Of a DNA stretch of 64,000 nt, positions 1 through 11,459 are shown piece by piece; the first letter of the stretch is position 1, and the number at the start of each line of letters is the position of its first letter. A program made the translations under genes and the position numbers. The stretch spans positions 1 through 64,000 of the forward strand of contig CAXKVR010000166.1 in the NCBI GenBank assembly GCA_964058845.1, in the 5' to 3' direction. Source of the DNA: Carex sylvatica. Taxonomy: Eukaryota > Streptophyta > Magnoliopsida > Poales > Cyperaceae. The notes beneath the pieces were generated by a model. That model saw only the letters and a program-made list of their open reading frames with translations, made no database searches and was not told where the DNA came from.

Positions 1-202
1 TCCAGCCAATCAAGAGCTGTAGAATATCTATTGACATCTAGAAACATCACCAAGAAGCAAATATATAACGAGTTAGTATATGTAGTATAAAAAAATGATA
101 AGACATCATTTCAGCTAGAGTAATAAGATTTGCGTTATTCGCGAATTATTTGAATTTGAATCGATGGCGAACACGTATTATTCGGTATATCCGAATTATT
201 TT

Positions 203-572
203 CAAATTATCAGGGGTGGATCCAGGATTCTCGTCAGGGGATGACAAAAAATTATCGAATTGAGTTTAAATCCATTAACTAATTGGATACTTGATAAAAA
301 AATAATGCCTTGACTTATATTTTTCAATACTATGACTTGTAATTTTGAATGATCTAACGTATAATTATAATTCACAATCATAATTTGAAAATTTTATTTT
401 GATTTTAACTCTAAATTTAACCCGAATTACAAATTAAACATTCAGAGAGGGGCAAAAAAATTTCCAGGAGGAGCGGAGTCGATCAGAACAGATAAATCAC
501 CACTAAAACTCAAAATTCAGAAGGGGGGGCTGCCCCCCTCTGGTTCCACATGAGTCCGCCCCTGCAAATTAT
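203..572. mobile_element. Non-autonomous hAT-like element with 8-bp target duplication
   Basis: The element spans 211-564. It starts CAGGGGTGGATCC and ends GAGTCCGCCCCTG, which are imperfect inverted ends. It is flanked on both sides by the identical 8-mer CAAATTAT (203-210 and 565-572). An 8-bp target duplication with CAGGGG-type ends is the hAT signature. The interior is AT-rich without a transposase frame, and a GGGGGG/CCCCCC hairpin sits near the right end (about 524-539). A relative lies at 55756-56156. Confidence 0.85.
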
Positions 573-861
573 TCTCAAATTATACTTGAATTATTTTTTG
601 TACCAATTTTTTTTCTAGTATATATATTTTTTGCTCTCTTATGAAACAAAGATCTCTGGTCTAGACTCAATGTATATTTCTAAATTATATCAAAAAAAAT
701 CTCTTATCACAAATTTTTTATTCCGCCAAACTTATCCTGAATCATTAAGTTGTCACTATGCTATTTGCAGCTAATCAGCTACTCACGACATGAAAGGCTA
801 TAAGAAAGGAGTAACAGAGGAACCAAAGCAATTTCCATTGACGTTCCCATTACTCATCACC

Positions 862-868
862 TATATAA
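862..868 (+). promoter_or_regulatory. TATA box of the 977-1315 gene
   Basis: TATATAA lies about 110 bases before the start codon, followed by an A/C-rich stretch typical of a plant 5' leader (about 890-976). It is the only well-placed TATA box ahead of a plausible reading frame in this part of the window. Confidence 0.5.
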
Positions 869-976
869 CACAGGAACACCACTTCAACAACAAAAACAAC
901 AATTAAACTAGTTATATCGATATAACCTCAAATAAACCAACTTAGCAACTAGAACTCTGAACTCAACCGAAAATTG

Positions 977-1315
977 ATGGCGATTGTAGAACCGGTAAGT
1001 CGCCATGGCAACAGAAACATGAAGCTTCTGTCAAGATGTCCCCGACTCGAGATGAGTCCGACAACTGTTGAAGCAGTCGAACAGGCAATTGAAGAGAGGT
1101 TCATAGTTCGGCTTGATGACATCATCTTGGTCGACAAGCAACACATGAACAAGATGATGGAGTTGTTCGGATCGGATACAAAAGATGGATTGACATGTCT
1201 CTTTGAGCAGCTATGGCATGCAGTGACTAGGCAACAACCAAAGAAAACGAGAATGGTAATGCGACATGGGAAACGGTGGAAGCCGGCGCTTCAGAGTATA
1301 CATGAGGAGATCTAA
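977..1315 (+). CDS. Small intronless protein of unknown function (112 aa)
   Basis: The frame opens at ATG 977 (context TTGATGGCG, G at +4) and closes at TAA 1313-1315. I do not recognise the family. The product is soluble-looking: no signal peptide or membrane segment is visible. The centre is acidic/hydrophobic (EAVEQAIEERFIVRLDDIIL, then a Met-rich stretch) and the tail is basic (KKTRMVMRHGKRWK) ending in ALQSIHEEI. Base composition is clearly more GC-rich than the flanks, and a TATA box and leader precede it, so it is likely real. A perfect donor-like GTAAGT sits inside the frame at 995-1000, six codons in, so an alternative spliced form is possible. No neighbour informs its role. Confidence 0.6.
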   Translation: MAIVEPVSRHGNRNMKLLSRCPRLEMSPTTVEAVEQAIEERFIVRLDDIILVDKQHMNKMMELFGSDTKDGLTCLFEQLWHAVTRQQPKKTRMVMRHGKRWKPALQSIHEEI

Positions 1316-1399
1316 GAGTTATTTCTTATGCCCTCGATGCTCGCCTTTTATGCGTACGAGTGTGTCTTCTTTTTTTCTTTTTTCTTTTCCTGTTTGTAT

Positions 1400-3060
1400 A
1401 TAGGGTATGTTTGGTGATCCTTTTTGATGGTTCTATTATCATGCCAGAGAAGAAAGGAAGGCTAGCTACATATATTGAGATCTGGTACTCTTAGACACAT
1501 CATTTCTTGCTTGTGTTGTTGTTTGTGAATGTTTGAAAGATGATAGATTACTAATTAATTAGTTGTTTTAGGTTTGGAAGGGATTACTGTTTTTAATGAT
1601 AATGAGATTACTCAGATTAAGCAGACATTATAAGATCTATAATGTTTATCATGAGTTATGCCTATAAATTTTTTTTTTTTAATTTTTAATAGTTTGAAAT
1701 TAATTATCTTTATTGCATCTATAGAAACAATATTTAAAGTATATGAAATGTTATTAATGAACTATATCTATATTGTATAAGTCAATATATTTATAAATTT
1801 CAAACTTATCTGAATTAATTCCAAAATAGTTAAATTATATATTATATAAAAGGACGAATTTCAAACTTGAAACATGTAAGAAGCAAAGAATGAATTTCGA
1901 GCGCATGATACAAATTTAATTGTCTCAAGTTACTCAACAATTCATATTGATTTAATTTGGAGATTGTTATTGATTATCAAGTTTGTTGATTAATTTGGAC
2001 AGTAATGCAAATTTATATTAATGCCCATTGAATATATATGTGAACCTTTAATGCCAAACAGACCTCTCTTGAATTGATTAAAATGATTGGAAATGAAATC
2101 CAATTGAAAAGAAAATAAGTATCCTCAATTATCACAGTTAAATCCGTAAACTTGATACTAAAAAATGGTAAAAATATGTGTCTAGACATCATTTTACTAT
2201 ATATATTTTTTTAAATAATGGATTAGAGGTCAAACCACCCAACACACTTTCAAACTCCTATGTATTATATAATATTTCTCCACTTTATGAGTTTCGAACT
2301 CATGACTTCTTATATGGGAGCCATGTGTTTTTGTCACTATATTAAAGGCATGTTCTTACGTCATTTTACTATTATATATATTAATTATTTATATGTTCGT
2401 AGTTAGTACTTTAATTATCCTCAACCTCGCATTCCAACATAAGATGAGGGTGTTTTGGCTTTGGAATATAGTCTTGATAATAATATAAAATTCTACAATT
2501 TTGACATCTTTTATTAAATTGAAAAAATGATTTAAAATTCTATTTTTTTTTTTAATCTACTTGTCATGCATACGGAAATAAGATCTTATTGCATGAGCAA
2601 ATAAATAGAATTCTTATTTTTACTCGGTGTTATTGAATATATTAGTGGATACTAAGAGCATCTCCATCCCACTAGCAAACTAATTGTAAATGTCAATGAA
2701 ATTGACAATTTTGATTTCAGGATTGTGAGCAATAATTAATTTAGCAATACTACTAAATAAAAAAAATATCTAAAAAAATATTATATCAGCTTGTAATTGA
2801 TTTTGCAATTGACAATTTTACAAAAATGTAAAACTTAAAAATTATAAATTGTCAAACATAATTAAAACTGAAGTTAATGGTAGGAATAAAAATGTTAAAA
2901 TATAATTATAAAATTACAGATATGACAAAAAAAAAAATCATATTTCATCATTTCAAAGATGGAGATGATATAATATTAGTGTACACCTTCCCATGAGTGA
3001 GAATTCTATAATAGATTAACAAGAAGAATGCTATAATAGTTTAACTCTTGTTAATCAAGC
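1400..3060. other. AT-rich intergenic stretch, no gene seen
   Basis: Long A/T runs and no coding-like frame. Around 2220-2330 a stretch resembles a tRNA-related B box (GTTTCGAACTCATGAC), which could be a worn SINE, but I could not define ends or a poly(A) tail. Confidence 0.4.
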
Positions 3061-3083
3061 TCTGTTGTCAAGGCCTTGACCCA

Positions 3084-3136
3084 GGCCCAATAGATATTTG
3101 CTCTTAGGCCCAATAGGCCTCGAACTAGGCCCAATA
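3084..3136 (+). promoter_or_regulatory. Cluster of three GGCCCAATA motifs (site II-like)
   Basis: GGCCCAATA occurs at 3084, 3107 and 3128. GGCCCA is the TCP-binding 'site II' core found in promoters of plant ribosomal and mitochondrial protein genes. No recognisable gene follows within 1 kb, so this may be an orphaned promoter or chance. Confidence 0.3.
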
Positions 3137-3200
3137 TGGATTACAAAAGAAGATTCGTCCGCACATATTTGCCATGATAGGTGGGTAGAACGAGATAGGA

Positions 3201-3317
3201 GTAGGTCCGATGGACATTGGACCTAGCTACTTTTAGATTCAATTAGTTGTATCACCGTACGATTAGCATTAAGTTATGTGCACATGGAAATTGAATGGCC
3301 AATGGGCATTGGACCTA
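3201..3317. mobile_element. Short MITE with GTAGGTCC...GGACCTAC ends
   Basis: Ends are GTAGGTCCGATGGACATTGG on the left and CCAATGGGCATTGGACCTAC on the right. The interior contains a stretch around CACCGTACGATTAGCATTAA that is shared with the copy at 29763-29945 and, in reverse orientation, with every unit of the 14.5-19.7 kb tandem array. A direct repeat ATAGGTGGGTAGAACG lies just outside on both sides (about 3178 and 3357). Confidence 0.65.
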
Positions 3318-3439
3318 CTTCAAAGTGAGGTAGAATGCCGTTTTAGACATAGGTCATAGGTGGGTAGAACGCCATTTTGCACATATTCTTTTTTTCATCT
3401 CGCGCTGCAAGTTTTCTCAGCTCCGTCCATCCCCTTACT

Positions 3440-3860
3440 CCTATCTCTCCGCCAGTGTCACACCCCGCGGCCACGGGTCGCAACAGTCTCCCGCCGTAAG
3501 CATACAACTCCGTGTATACTTACAAGACAGTTCAACATACACTCAGAAATATACACGACAATATATATAAAACAAGTCATATATATATGTTTATATAATA
3601 ATAATAATCCAAATACACGAGACTAGTACAAGTATAACAATCAAAGGTATCTCCTACGGATACCAACCGTCAGGTGTGACATAAAGAGCTATACAACAAA
3701 ATCAGTACATATAACTATATACATCTCTAGTCAAATAACAAAGATAACGACTATGGTAAATGTGACATATAACGGGGGCCTAATACTCACGTGTCTCCTC
3801 AGACCCAGTCGCACCAAAACCTGTAAAAAGTACCCAAAAGGGTGGGGGTGAGAATTTCAT
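3440..3860. repeat. Possible retrotransposon or repeat fragment
   Basis: A GC-rich patch (GTCACACCCCGCGGCCACGG) opens the stretch and a G-rich patch (AAAAGGGTGGGGGTGAG) closes it, in otherwise AT-rich DNA. The compositional islands suggest a transposon fragment such as an LTR piece, but no primer-binding site, polypurine tract or paired end is visible, so the class is unproven. Confidence 0.3.
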
Positions 3861-3957
3861 TCTCAGTGCGAATTTTTCACAATCAGGTTATTAGACTTAT
3901 AATCAAACTCTATTTTCACAAAATAAACCCATACGAAATCACTTTCACAATTCTACC

Positions 3958-4010
<53 letters not shown>

Positions 4011-4011
4011 G

Positions 4012-4424
4012 GGCTAATATACAATCGATTGTTCCTAGCCTCCCGTGCAACCAAGTCATTTTTCGATTTTTAAAGTTCAAATGATCGATCCAAACCGTTA
4101 GATGTCATCTCCATATTAAAATCTGCTAGGAGACCAAATTTTATATTTTTTGGAATTTTTTTACTATTTATTAAGCCACTTTGAAAATCACTGATCCAAC
4201 GGTAGCTTCTGATTTTTACTGTTTGGTAAGCCACCGTTGGATCAGCAATTTTCAAAGTGGCTTAATAAATAGTAAACAAATTCCAAAAAATATAAAATTT
4301 GGTCTCCTAGCAGATTTTAATATGGAGATGACATCTAATGGTTTGGATCGATCATTTGGACTTTAAAAATCGGAAAACGACTTGGTTGCACGGGAGGCTA
4401 GGAACAATCGATTGTATATTAGCC
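4012..4424. mobile_element. Foldback element, GGCTAATATACAATCG end type
   Basis: Nearly the whole element is one palindrome. GGCTAATATACAATCGATTG at the left pairs with CAATCGATTGTATATTAGCC at the right, and the arms meet near 4205-4235. The palindrome continues outward through (GA)n/(TC)n into (TA)n on both sides. The arms contain the core shared by the family: GGAGACCAAATTTTATATTT, then TTTACTATTTATTAAG. No protein is encoded. Peptides read from the two strands are almost identical because of the palindrome. Confidence 0.85.
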
Positions 4425-4456
4425 TATCTCTCTCTCTCTATATATATATATATATA

Positions 4457-4864
4457 GAGGAGGGATCCACTTACAACAACTTAAAAGTTACAACATCTTA
4501 CAACATCATTTTTTTTCATTTTCAAAGTCCAAATTGTTGATCCAAACCGTTAGATATTCAATCTATATTAAAACCTGCTCGGAGACCAAATTTTACATTT
4601 TTTGGAATTTTTTTGCTATTTATTAAGATGGGTACAAAATCGCTGTTTTTTAATGGTTCAGAATTTCAATAAATACAACAATTTTGTACCCATCTTAATA
4701 AATAGCAAAAAAATTCCAAAAAATGTAAAATTTGGTCTCCGACCAGGTTTTAATATAGATTGAATATCTAACGGTTTGGATCGACGATTTGGACTTTGAA
4801 AATGAAAAAAAACGATGTTGTAAGATGTTGTAACTTTCAAGTTGTTGTAAGTGGATCCCCCCTC
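4457..4864. mobile_element. Foldback element, GAGGAGGGATC end type
   Basis: The left end GAGGAGGGATCCACTTACAA pairs with the right end TTGTAAGTGGATCC...CCTC. The arms are about 190 bases each with a short loop near 4655-4675. It shares the GGAGACCAAATTTTACATTT core with the neighbouring element at 4012-4424 but has different ends. Both flanks are (AT)n. Confidence 0.85.
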
Positions 4865-5254
4865 ATATATATATATATATATATGAATATATGAATGCAT
4901 ATGCTTGACAACAGATAATCAAATGAATTTCAACTAATGGAATTTCCAAAGTGAAGTTCAAACGAGAACATAACAGGCTTAACTCATTTTAACAAGGCTG
5001 GCAGCACCTAAAGATATTCTACCGAGTTGGACCCTTTTTATCTGACCCTCGTCTGTAGGGTTATTGACACCTATCTGGACCCTTTATCTGACACCCATCT
5101 GCAGTGCTTTGGCTTAACCATTTTCTAAGGTCTGGTTTGAAATCATATAATGAAAATTCACTTCGAAACTCAGGATATCGCAATATTCAATTAACCTTCC
5201 AAATGTATTATCACATAGGATAATACTCCTGAGCCACAGACGTTACACACAAGT

Positions 5255-5669
5255 TAATTTGGTTTTGAACCGAACTGGTAAGATTCGGTTTAAATGGTTC
5301 ATTTCGATTAATTTTGTGACTTAGTTCGGTTTAAATAGTTTGGTTCGGTTTTGATTTCTCAAAACTATTAAACTGAACTGACCGATTTTATTGATAGATC
5401 GAGACTTCGAGTATTATTTTGGTTCATTAATCCTCGGTTCAACCGATCAAACCGAAATTATGAATGTATAGGTATATTGAGTTTTGATTTTTGAGAAAAT
5501 TCGGTTCAACCGATCAAACCGAAGTTTAAATCGGTTTAAATGGTTCGGTTTTAATTCTGTTTGTTATTTTAGTTCGGTCGGTTCGGTTGAATTTTTAAAC
5601 TTCAGTTTTAAGTTTGATTTAATTATTTTAGTTCGATTTAAACCGAACCGATCATTTGAACACCCCTAG
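5255..5669. mobile_element. Oligomer-rich hAT-like element, CGGTTT type
   Basis: The right end is the reverse complement of CTAGGGGTGTTCAAATGATC, a hAT-like terminus. The interior is dominated by short iterated words (CGGTTT, GGTTCGG and their complements AACCGA), in both orientations. A matching left terminus was not found, so the left border is approximate. Confidence 0.55.
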
Positions 5670-5671
5670 TT

Positions 5672-6190
5672 ACCACCCTAAAATTTCAAAATTCTGACAT
5701 TATTATTGTTTTTAAAAAAAAAAAAGTTGTCGCAAATGCAAACGCACCAAACTTTTTTTTATTGTTATAATAAATTTGAAAATGTTAAATAAAGATATTT
5801 GAAGCACCATTCTTGTAATGTACTGGATCTAAGAATTCACAAAAGAAACTAGAAATCTAGTCGCTGAGATTGATACCTGTTTGTTACTTGACAGCACTGT
5901 CAAGATTTCAAAAAAGAGATTGATACCTGTTTGTAAATAAAGAATTCCCCAAATCAATTTATGAAAGATCAACCTTTAAAGCAATTACTTAGAAGCAGAA
6001 TTTATTATTCTGACCACTGTGTATCAAATTATCCTGATTGCACGCCATCTAAGTTTATTTTCATAAACCTAGTCTGAGCACTATAACAATAAAATAAAAT
6101 TTTAAATCAATTAAAAATAAATAAATTTTGGTGCGCTGTCTGAGCACCATTGCTGAAATTTGAGAAAACGGTAATAATGTCAGAATTTTG
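5672..6190. repeat. Inverted-repeat stretch
   Basis: AAAATTCTGACATTATTA near 5690 is mirrored by TAATAATGTCAGAATTTT near 6173, and GCACCAAACTTT near 5745 by TTTGGTGCGC near 6128. This suggests an eroded foldback element with an AT-rich interior. Confidence 0.45.
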
Positions 6191-6402
6191 AGTTCCTTTG
6201 GAAATATTTGTTTTAATCTGAGTCGTCAGATATGGATCAACGGGCCAGATATATTAAAAACAAACCATGATCCGTGGACTTCGATCTGCACCGATCATAT
6301 ACCGACACGGCCCTCATCATTTATTGTTTTGTGGCAAAGAAGCCCATAGGCCGTAGGCAATCATTTCTTCTTTTCAAATCAAAATAAAGAAAAGGCTGTT
6401 TT

Positions 6403-6533
6403 GTGACAGAATATTTCTTATTAGACCCTAACCGTTCGATCGTAAAACGCGAATATTATTGGCCACGTGTATTAATCTCTGAGGCTAGCATTTTGATCGA
6501 ACGATCCATATATAAAAGGAAATATTCTGTTAC
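6403..6533. mobile_element. Short MITE (131 bp)
   Basis: GTGACAGAATATTTC at the left is mirrored by GAAATATTCTGTTAC at the right, followed inward by CCGTTCGATC / GATCGAACG. The arms are about 40 bases long and the interior has no coding capacity. Confidence 0.7.
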
Positions 6534-6564
6534 CTAAGAGTATATGGACTCGTTCCTAGTAAGG

Positions 6565-6815
6565 TAACCAAAAGCTGAGCTAGTCCGCATCGTCTGCATT
6601 ACCTCAAAAGAGAGAGCATCTTTTGAGTTAATACATCGTAGCCGTCAGATTGTAAACGGAAGCCCATCCGGCACCCACCTAAAACATAGGGGTCTTTAAT
6701 ATTAGTGCATATTTAATTTGCACCATTCTTAAAGTTTATCGGACGGTTAAGATACATTAACTCAAAAGATTCTTTTTTGAGTTACTGCAGAGGATACGAA
6801 TTCTCTGCAGCGTAG
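6565..6815. mobile_element. MITE with GTCTGCATTA...TCAAAAGA arms
   Basis: ATCTTTTGAGTTAATACATC near the left is mirrored by ATTAACTCAAAAGATTC near the right. The ends read CGCATCGTCTGCATTACC and TTACTGCAGAGGATACGAAT. A second copy lies at 45970-46215 with the same arms and the same interior text (TTAATATTAGTGC versus GCACTAATATTGAA). Confidence 0.65.
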
Positions 6816-7466
6816 CATCTGTGGGATAAGCTTTTGTCAACACCTGGCTCACAGCCTCGTTTAAATTTGAATGAATTCATCATATTGAGTAGGTGCCTTA
6901 TGTGCTGTACTCTTGGAGCATCCAATATTTTTCTTCACTCCGGTCCCTATGCAGATTTGACTGAGAGAGTTTTTATTTGAATTCTTGGAACACCGAGTCA
7001 CCGAGATTGATTAGCTGTTCTCCATTTTAGAGCTTTCATCTGTATTCATATTGATGCATTGTTGGTATGTTAAAAATGACAATTTTTCAAAATCACAAAA
7101 AATAGTAAAAATTAATATTTTACAAGTATATGATCAATTTACTGAGCTACTTAGGTTGATATTTTAAATATGAAATTTTGAAATTTGACCCTATTATTTT
7201 TGGCCGAAGTACTATTGAAAACATATTAGTCATACTCGTTATAATTTGTACCTACTGTGGTTGCACTTTTATATAAAATATAAAAATACAGTACACTTGT
7301 TATAATTAATTTTTTTTTTTGTCTCGAATCTACAAATTAAACTATTTTTTTTATGATATGTATATATGTCAGTCCATAACTATAACTATATCTAGTGATT
7401 GTTGTTGTGCTCCACAAAAGCAAAAAATAATAATAGAAATAAAATTGGAAATGGTTACTTGTGTGT

Positions 7467-7665
7467 AGGGGTGTTTATCGGTTCGGTTCGATTAAAACCG
7501 AATTAAACTTGGCAAACCAAAGTTATAATTTGGTTTTTAAAATATAACCGAACCGAACCGAATTAGCATTGCAACTGAACTGAACCGAACATTCCCGAAT
7601 CATTCCCGAATTATATCCGAATCACAAAAAAATTTACCCCACCAAACCGAATCCAAACTATTCAT
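7467..7665. mobile_element. Solo hAT-like end, CGGTTCGGTT type
   Basis: A TAGGGGTGTTTATCGG terminus is followed by iterated GGTTCGG/AACCGAACCG words that fade by about 7665. No opposite terminus is visible, so this is an end fragment. Confidence 0.5.
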
Positions 7666-7699
7666 TTGTTACTATGATTATAATTGTATCTTGTTATTT

Positions 7700-10050
7700 T
7701 TCTTTCAATTAGTTAACGTTCAGTGTTAAAAAACAAACTATGATGGAAACATTATATCAATAGAGTGCTATATATTGACTAATTAGGGCAGATTTAATGG
7801 AGCTCAGGGTGGGTATTTTTTTATTTTTACTTTTACTAATTTTAATAAAATTTTATAGCCTGGCCTACTATTGATGAAGTATTTGATTAATTTAATGAAA
7901 AAAAATATGTCACGATAAAATATATCTTGTTGAATTTTTTTTATTATCAAACTTAGCTTGTCGTTATAATAAGTTTCTTATTTTCACATGAAACTAGCAT
8001 GCATATTTATCATAAGAAAATTGGAAATTTCACGTGTCTGGATCTGCTGGACTGTCAGTGTGCTTTTGTTTTTGTTTTCTTATACATACCGGAGGGGCAT
8101 TTTTGTTCAGAATTTTTTATTTATAAGAATCAATGTAAAATAATATTGAATATTAGAATAAGTACAGTAAATTTTTGATGTTATATATAAACGGAACAGT
8201 AACATAAATTCAGGTTTATTTTTGGAGCGATTTTTTCTATCCGGATCAATTCAAATTTCATAGCCAAAAAAAAAAAAAAATACAAATCCATTATTTGAAG
8301 CCGAATTTTTTTTACGGTTCCGTTTATGGATCTAAATCTTGGAATAATCATACTATTATCATATATTATTTATTTAATTTCTATAAATAAATATATCTGT
8401 TTGTGTTGATAGGTTCTGTACTGAATTCTGGAAACAAACATAAATAGTGCAATTGAACTTATGTGTGCATCTCTGTACTGAATTGTGGAAACAAAAGAAA
8501 ACCACAGTTGGTTGTGTCGGTACCACACTTGGAGTCCAATATTTTAGGTGAATACTTTTCCTTTTACCCAAATAAAAGAGAAGATCTTGTTTGTTTTTTC
8601 TACCTTTTATTCTTTCATGACAAGGACTGCCTTCATCAAATGTTTGAAGTAATTATAAAGGTTAAAAACATTCCTGATTTGATTTTGTGCTTTTTGTAAT
8701 TGTGGTCATTCACACATTAATAGGATAATTTCTGTTAGAAATTGGATTTTGAACAATTTTTTACCTAAAGTCGAATTCAAAACAGTCTGATTTATGTCGA
8801 GATTCATGCAAACAATTTAGATTAAATAAACTTAAATGATTTGATAAATGTAAATAATTATACAAAATTTAACATTAATCAGACAATTGAGATTCGACTT
8901 TAAATGATATTTTGTTCAAAATCCTACCTATTCATTTTAAACTGATCACGTAACTACACAGCATATTTCTGTGCGACTTTTTACATACATGAAACTACAT
9001 ATTTAACTATATTAAAAGACAAACTTGACAATATTAAAATACACATCTGTTTATTTTAATTTAAAATAAATTTTGACAACTATCAAAAATTATTTCAACA
9101 TCCAACTTATTGTACGATGTCTCGAAAAATCATATTTCCTAAAGTAACTCAAATTTTAAAAATCCAACTTATTGTCCAATGTCTCAAAAATCAGCTCAAA
9201 TTTTAGTGTAGATTCGGACAGCTGATCAGAATTTGAATCAATTCAGTTCGAAAAACAAAATACGGAGCTCTTTTAATATTATCATTGTAGAATTTTTTTT
9301 TAACAATCTGGATTCAAACTTAAAATTTGAGTTACCATAGGAGATCCGAATTTCAAAAAATAAACGATTCTTAAACCAAACAACACTCGTTTGTATCAAA
9401 AATAAACATTTGATTGAACCGAAATGAACACTCGCTCTCTTGAATTCTTTTTAATCATCGTAAATAAGCACTTGTAAAAACTTCAATGAACAGTAGCCTG
9501 AATTAAAATGAGCATTTATCTGTGCAAAAATAAACACTTAAACTAGTTTATTTATAAAACAAAACAATAAAAAAAAAGAACTTGAGACTTAATAATATAT
9601 TTATTTTCTTATGACGTCAAGGAAAAATGTATAAAATATTGTTGAATATTATTAATTATTAGTTTGTAGACATATGCCGTGAAAAAATAAATGCACAGTT
9701 TGTATTGTCACAGTATTTAAAATTTAAAGAGAGATTAAGACGCTACTTTTTATAATATCTCCATTATTATTGTTATCATCAAATTAAACCAATTCATGTT
9801 AAATCACTTAATATTAGCCGGATACTTAAGTCATTTAACTAAATTATAATTTTTGTGAAATATATCCTAAAATAGATATCCTTTGATTTGATCAAAACTG
9901 CGTGAAAATGTTTAGTGATCAATTGAATTTCCATCAAATAATTAAAAAAATAAACCGTTCAACATCTATCCATATTTGAATTTTTGATTTTCGATTACTA
10001 ATAAATTAGTAGTCGGTATAATTCCTCCTTCCTTACGCCGACATTTTTAA
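7700..10050. other. AT-rich stretch, no gene seen
   Basis: Contains small local duplications only. One is CTGTACTGAATT.TGGAAACAAA twice at about 8415 and 8475. Another is CCAACTTATTGT repeated with its flanks at about 9100 and 9165. No coding-like frame. Confidence 0.5.
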
Positions 10051-10087
10051 AAAAACCCAAAAATAAAAATAAATTATTAAGAATAAC

Positions 10088-10265
10088 CACGGTTTGGACA
10101 AAATTTTAAAAATGCCCAAACCGTGGAAAAAATTCACGGTTTTGAATTTTTTTCAAAACCGTGGAAAAAATTTACGGTTTTGATTAAAAATTCAAAACCG
10201 TGGATTTATTCCACGGTTATGAATTTTTATTCAGAACCGTGGAATAAATCCACGGTTTTGGAATT
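10088..10265. repeat. Cluster of CCACGGTTTTGAA inverted/direct repeats
   Basis: About nine alternating ACCGTGGA / TCCACGGTT words are spaced 20-40 bases apart, separated by AT-rich spacers. The pattern resembles the subterminal repeats of CACTA transposons, where transposase binds, but no CACTA terminus is visible beside it. Confidence 0.55.
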
Positions 10266-10517
10266 TTAATCTTCTTTTTTTTTCTTTTTTTTCTTTTTTT
10301 TTTACTGGTTTGAATTTATTCCACCGAGTATATATATATATACACTATAGCTAGTCAACAGATGCATGCATGCATGCATGAAATTGAATTATGGCGAAAA
10401 TTATGCTAAAGCAACTTGTCAGCCAATTAGGGCCTAATGATGTAATGATCAATGTAAGCAACTTGTCAGCCGCTGACAAGCTTTCAAAAAAAAGCTTGGT
10501 ATGCTACAGCAAACCTT

Positions 10518-10910
10518 AAGTGTGCTATATGCTCACTAAGAGATCCAACTTGATGAATATAATTTCAAAATTTACTAAATTGAATTTAAACAACAAATTC
10601 AAACTATTGAAAACCGATTTATTTATTTTACAAGTGATGTCAGTACATGCAAATTTTTAAATTTTTCGAATTATTTAGTACAAAGTCAAGTGGTCAAAAA
10701 ATAAATTCATATTTTATTATTTTTTATCGCTTGACTTTATACTAAATAAATTCAAAATTTTCAAAATTATGCATCTACACACATCACCCATAAAGTAAGT
10801 TAATTGGTTTCAACATTTTAAAATTCCCATTTAAAATGAATTCAATAGATTTTAAAGTCATACTGATCAAGCTCTAGGGATGAACATAGTACACTTTATG
10901 CTTTACTCAG
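10518..10910. mobile_element. Foldback MITE
   Basis: Long imperfect arms. AAATTTTTCGAATTATTTAG then ACAAAGTCAAGTGGTC on the left are mirrored by CGCTTGACTTTATACTAAAT on the right. Further out, ATTGAAAACCGATTT is mirrored by AATTGGTTTCAAC. The outermost borders are approximate. Confidence 0.55.
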
Positions 10911-11095
10911 TACATTGTATGTTCGCCGTATTTAATTCATTAAAGTGCATTCATTGTCAATTTGCAAATTAATATTTTAAATTGTAAATGAAACTAACAT
11001 ATGAAAATAATTAGGTCAGGTTTAAATTTTGTGATAAAACTATAATGCATATATAATTAGAAATAATTTGTTGCTTTATAAATAAGTATAAATAA

Positions 11096-11455
11096 GAGGA
11101 GGATTAAAATGCCTGACATTTTTCATGTTTATCATACTTCACATTCTTTATTTCTATTTTTAAATTTTATAAATCTAAACAATTAATCCAAACCGATCAA
11201 GATCTCTATATTAAAATGTGCTTGGAGACAAAATTTTATATATTTTTTAATTTTTTATATTAGTGCAAAATCACTAGATCTGAACTATCCAAAAACAATA
11301 AATTTTATAAATATCTAAAAAATAAGTTATAAATTTAAAAATATATATATAAATTTTTCTCTTCAAACACATTTTAATATGAAATTTATGTTGATCGGTT
11401 CTGATCGATTGTTTGGGCTTTGAAAACAAATAATATAGATATTTACAAATGATAT
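11096..11455. mobile_element. Diverged foldback-family element
   Basis: It opens GAGGAGGATTAAAATG and carries the family core ATATTAAAATGTGCTTGGAG. Its mirror near 11370 reads CTTCAAACACATTTTAATAT. A close relative, alike over about 330 bases, lies at 53020-53370. Confidence 0.65.
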
Positions 11456-11459
11456 AGTC

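Noticed and set aside
4070..4366. Two 61-codon frames on opposite strands encoding nearly the same peptide
   Set aside because: The region is a palindrome, so both strands give the same text. Similar peptides recur at 4658, 51503 and 59855 because the foldback core recurs, not because a protein is conserved.
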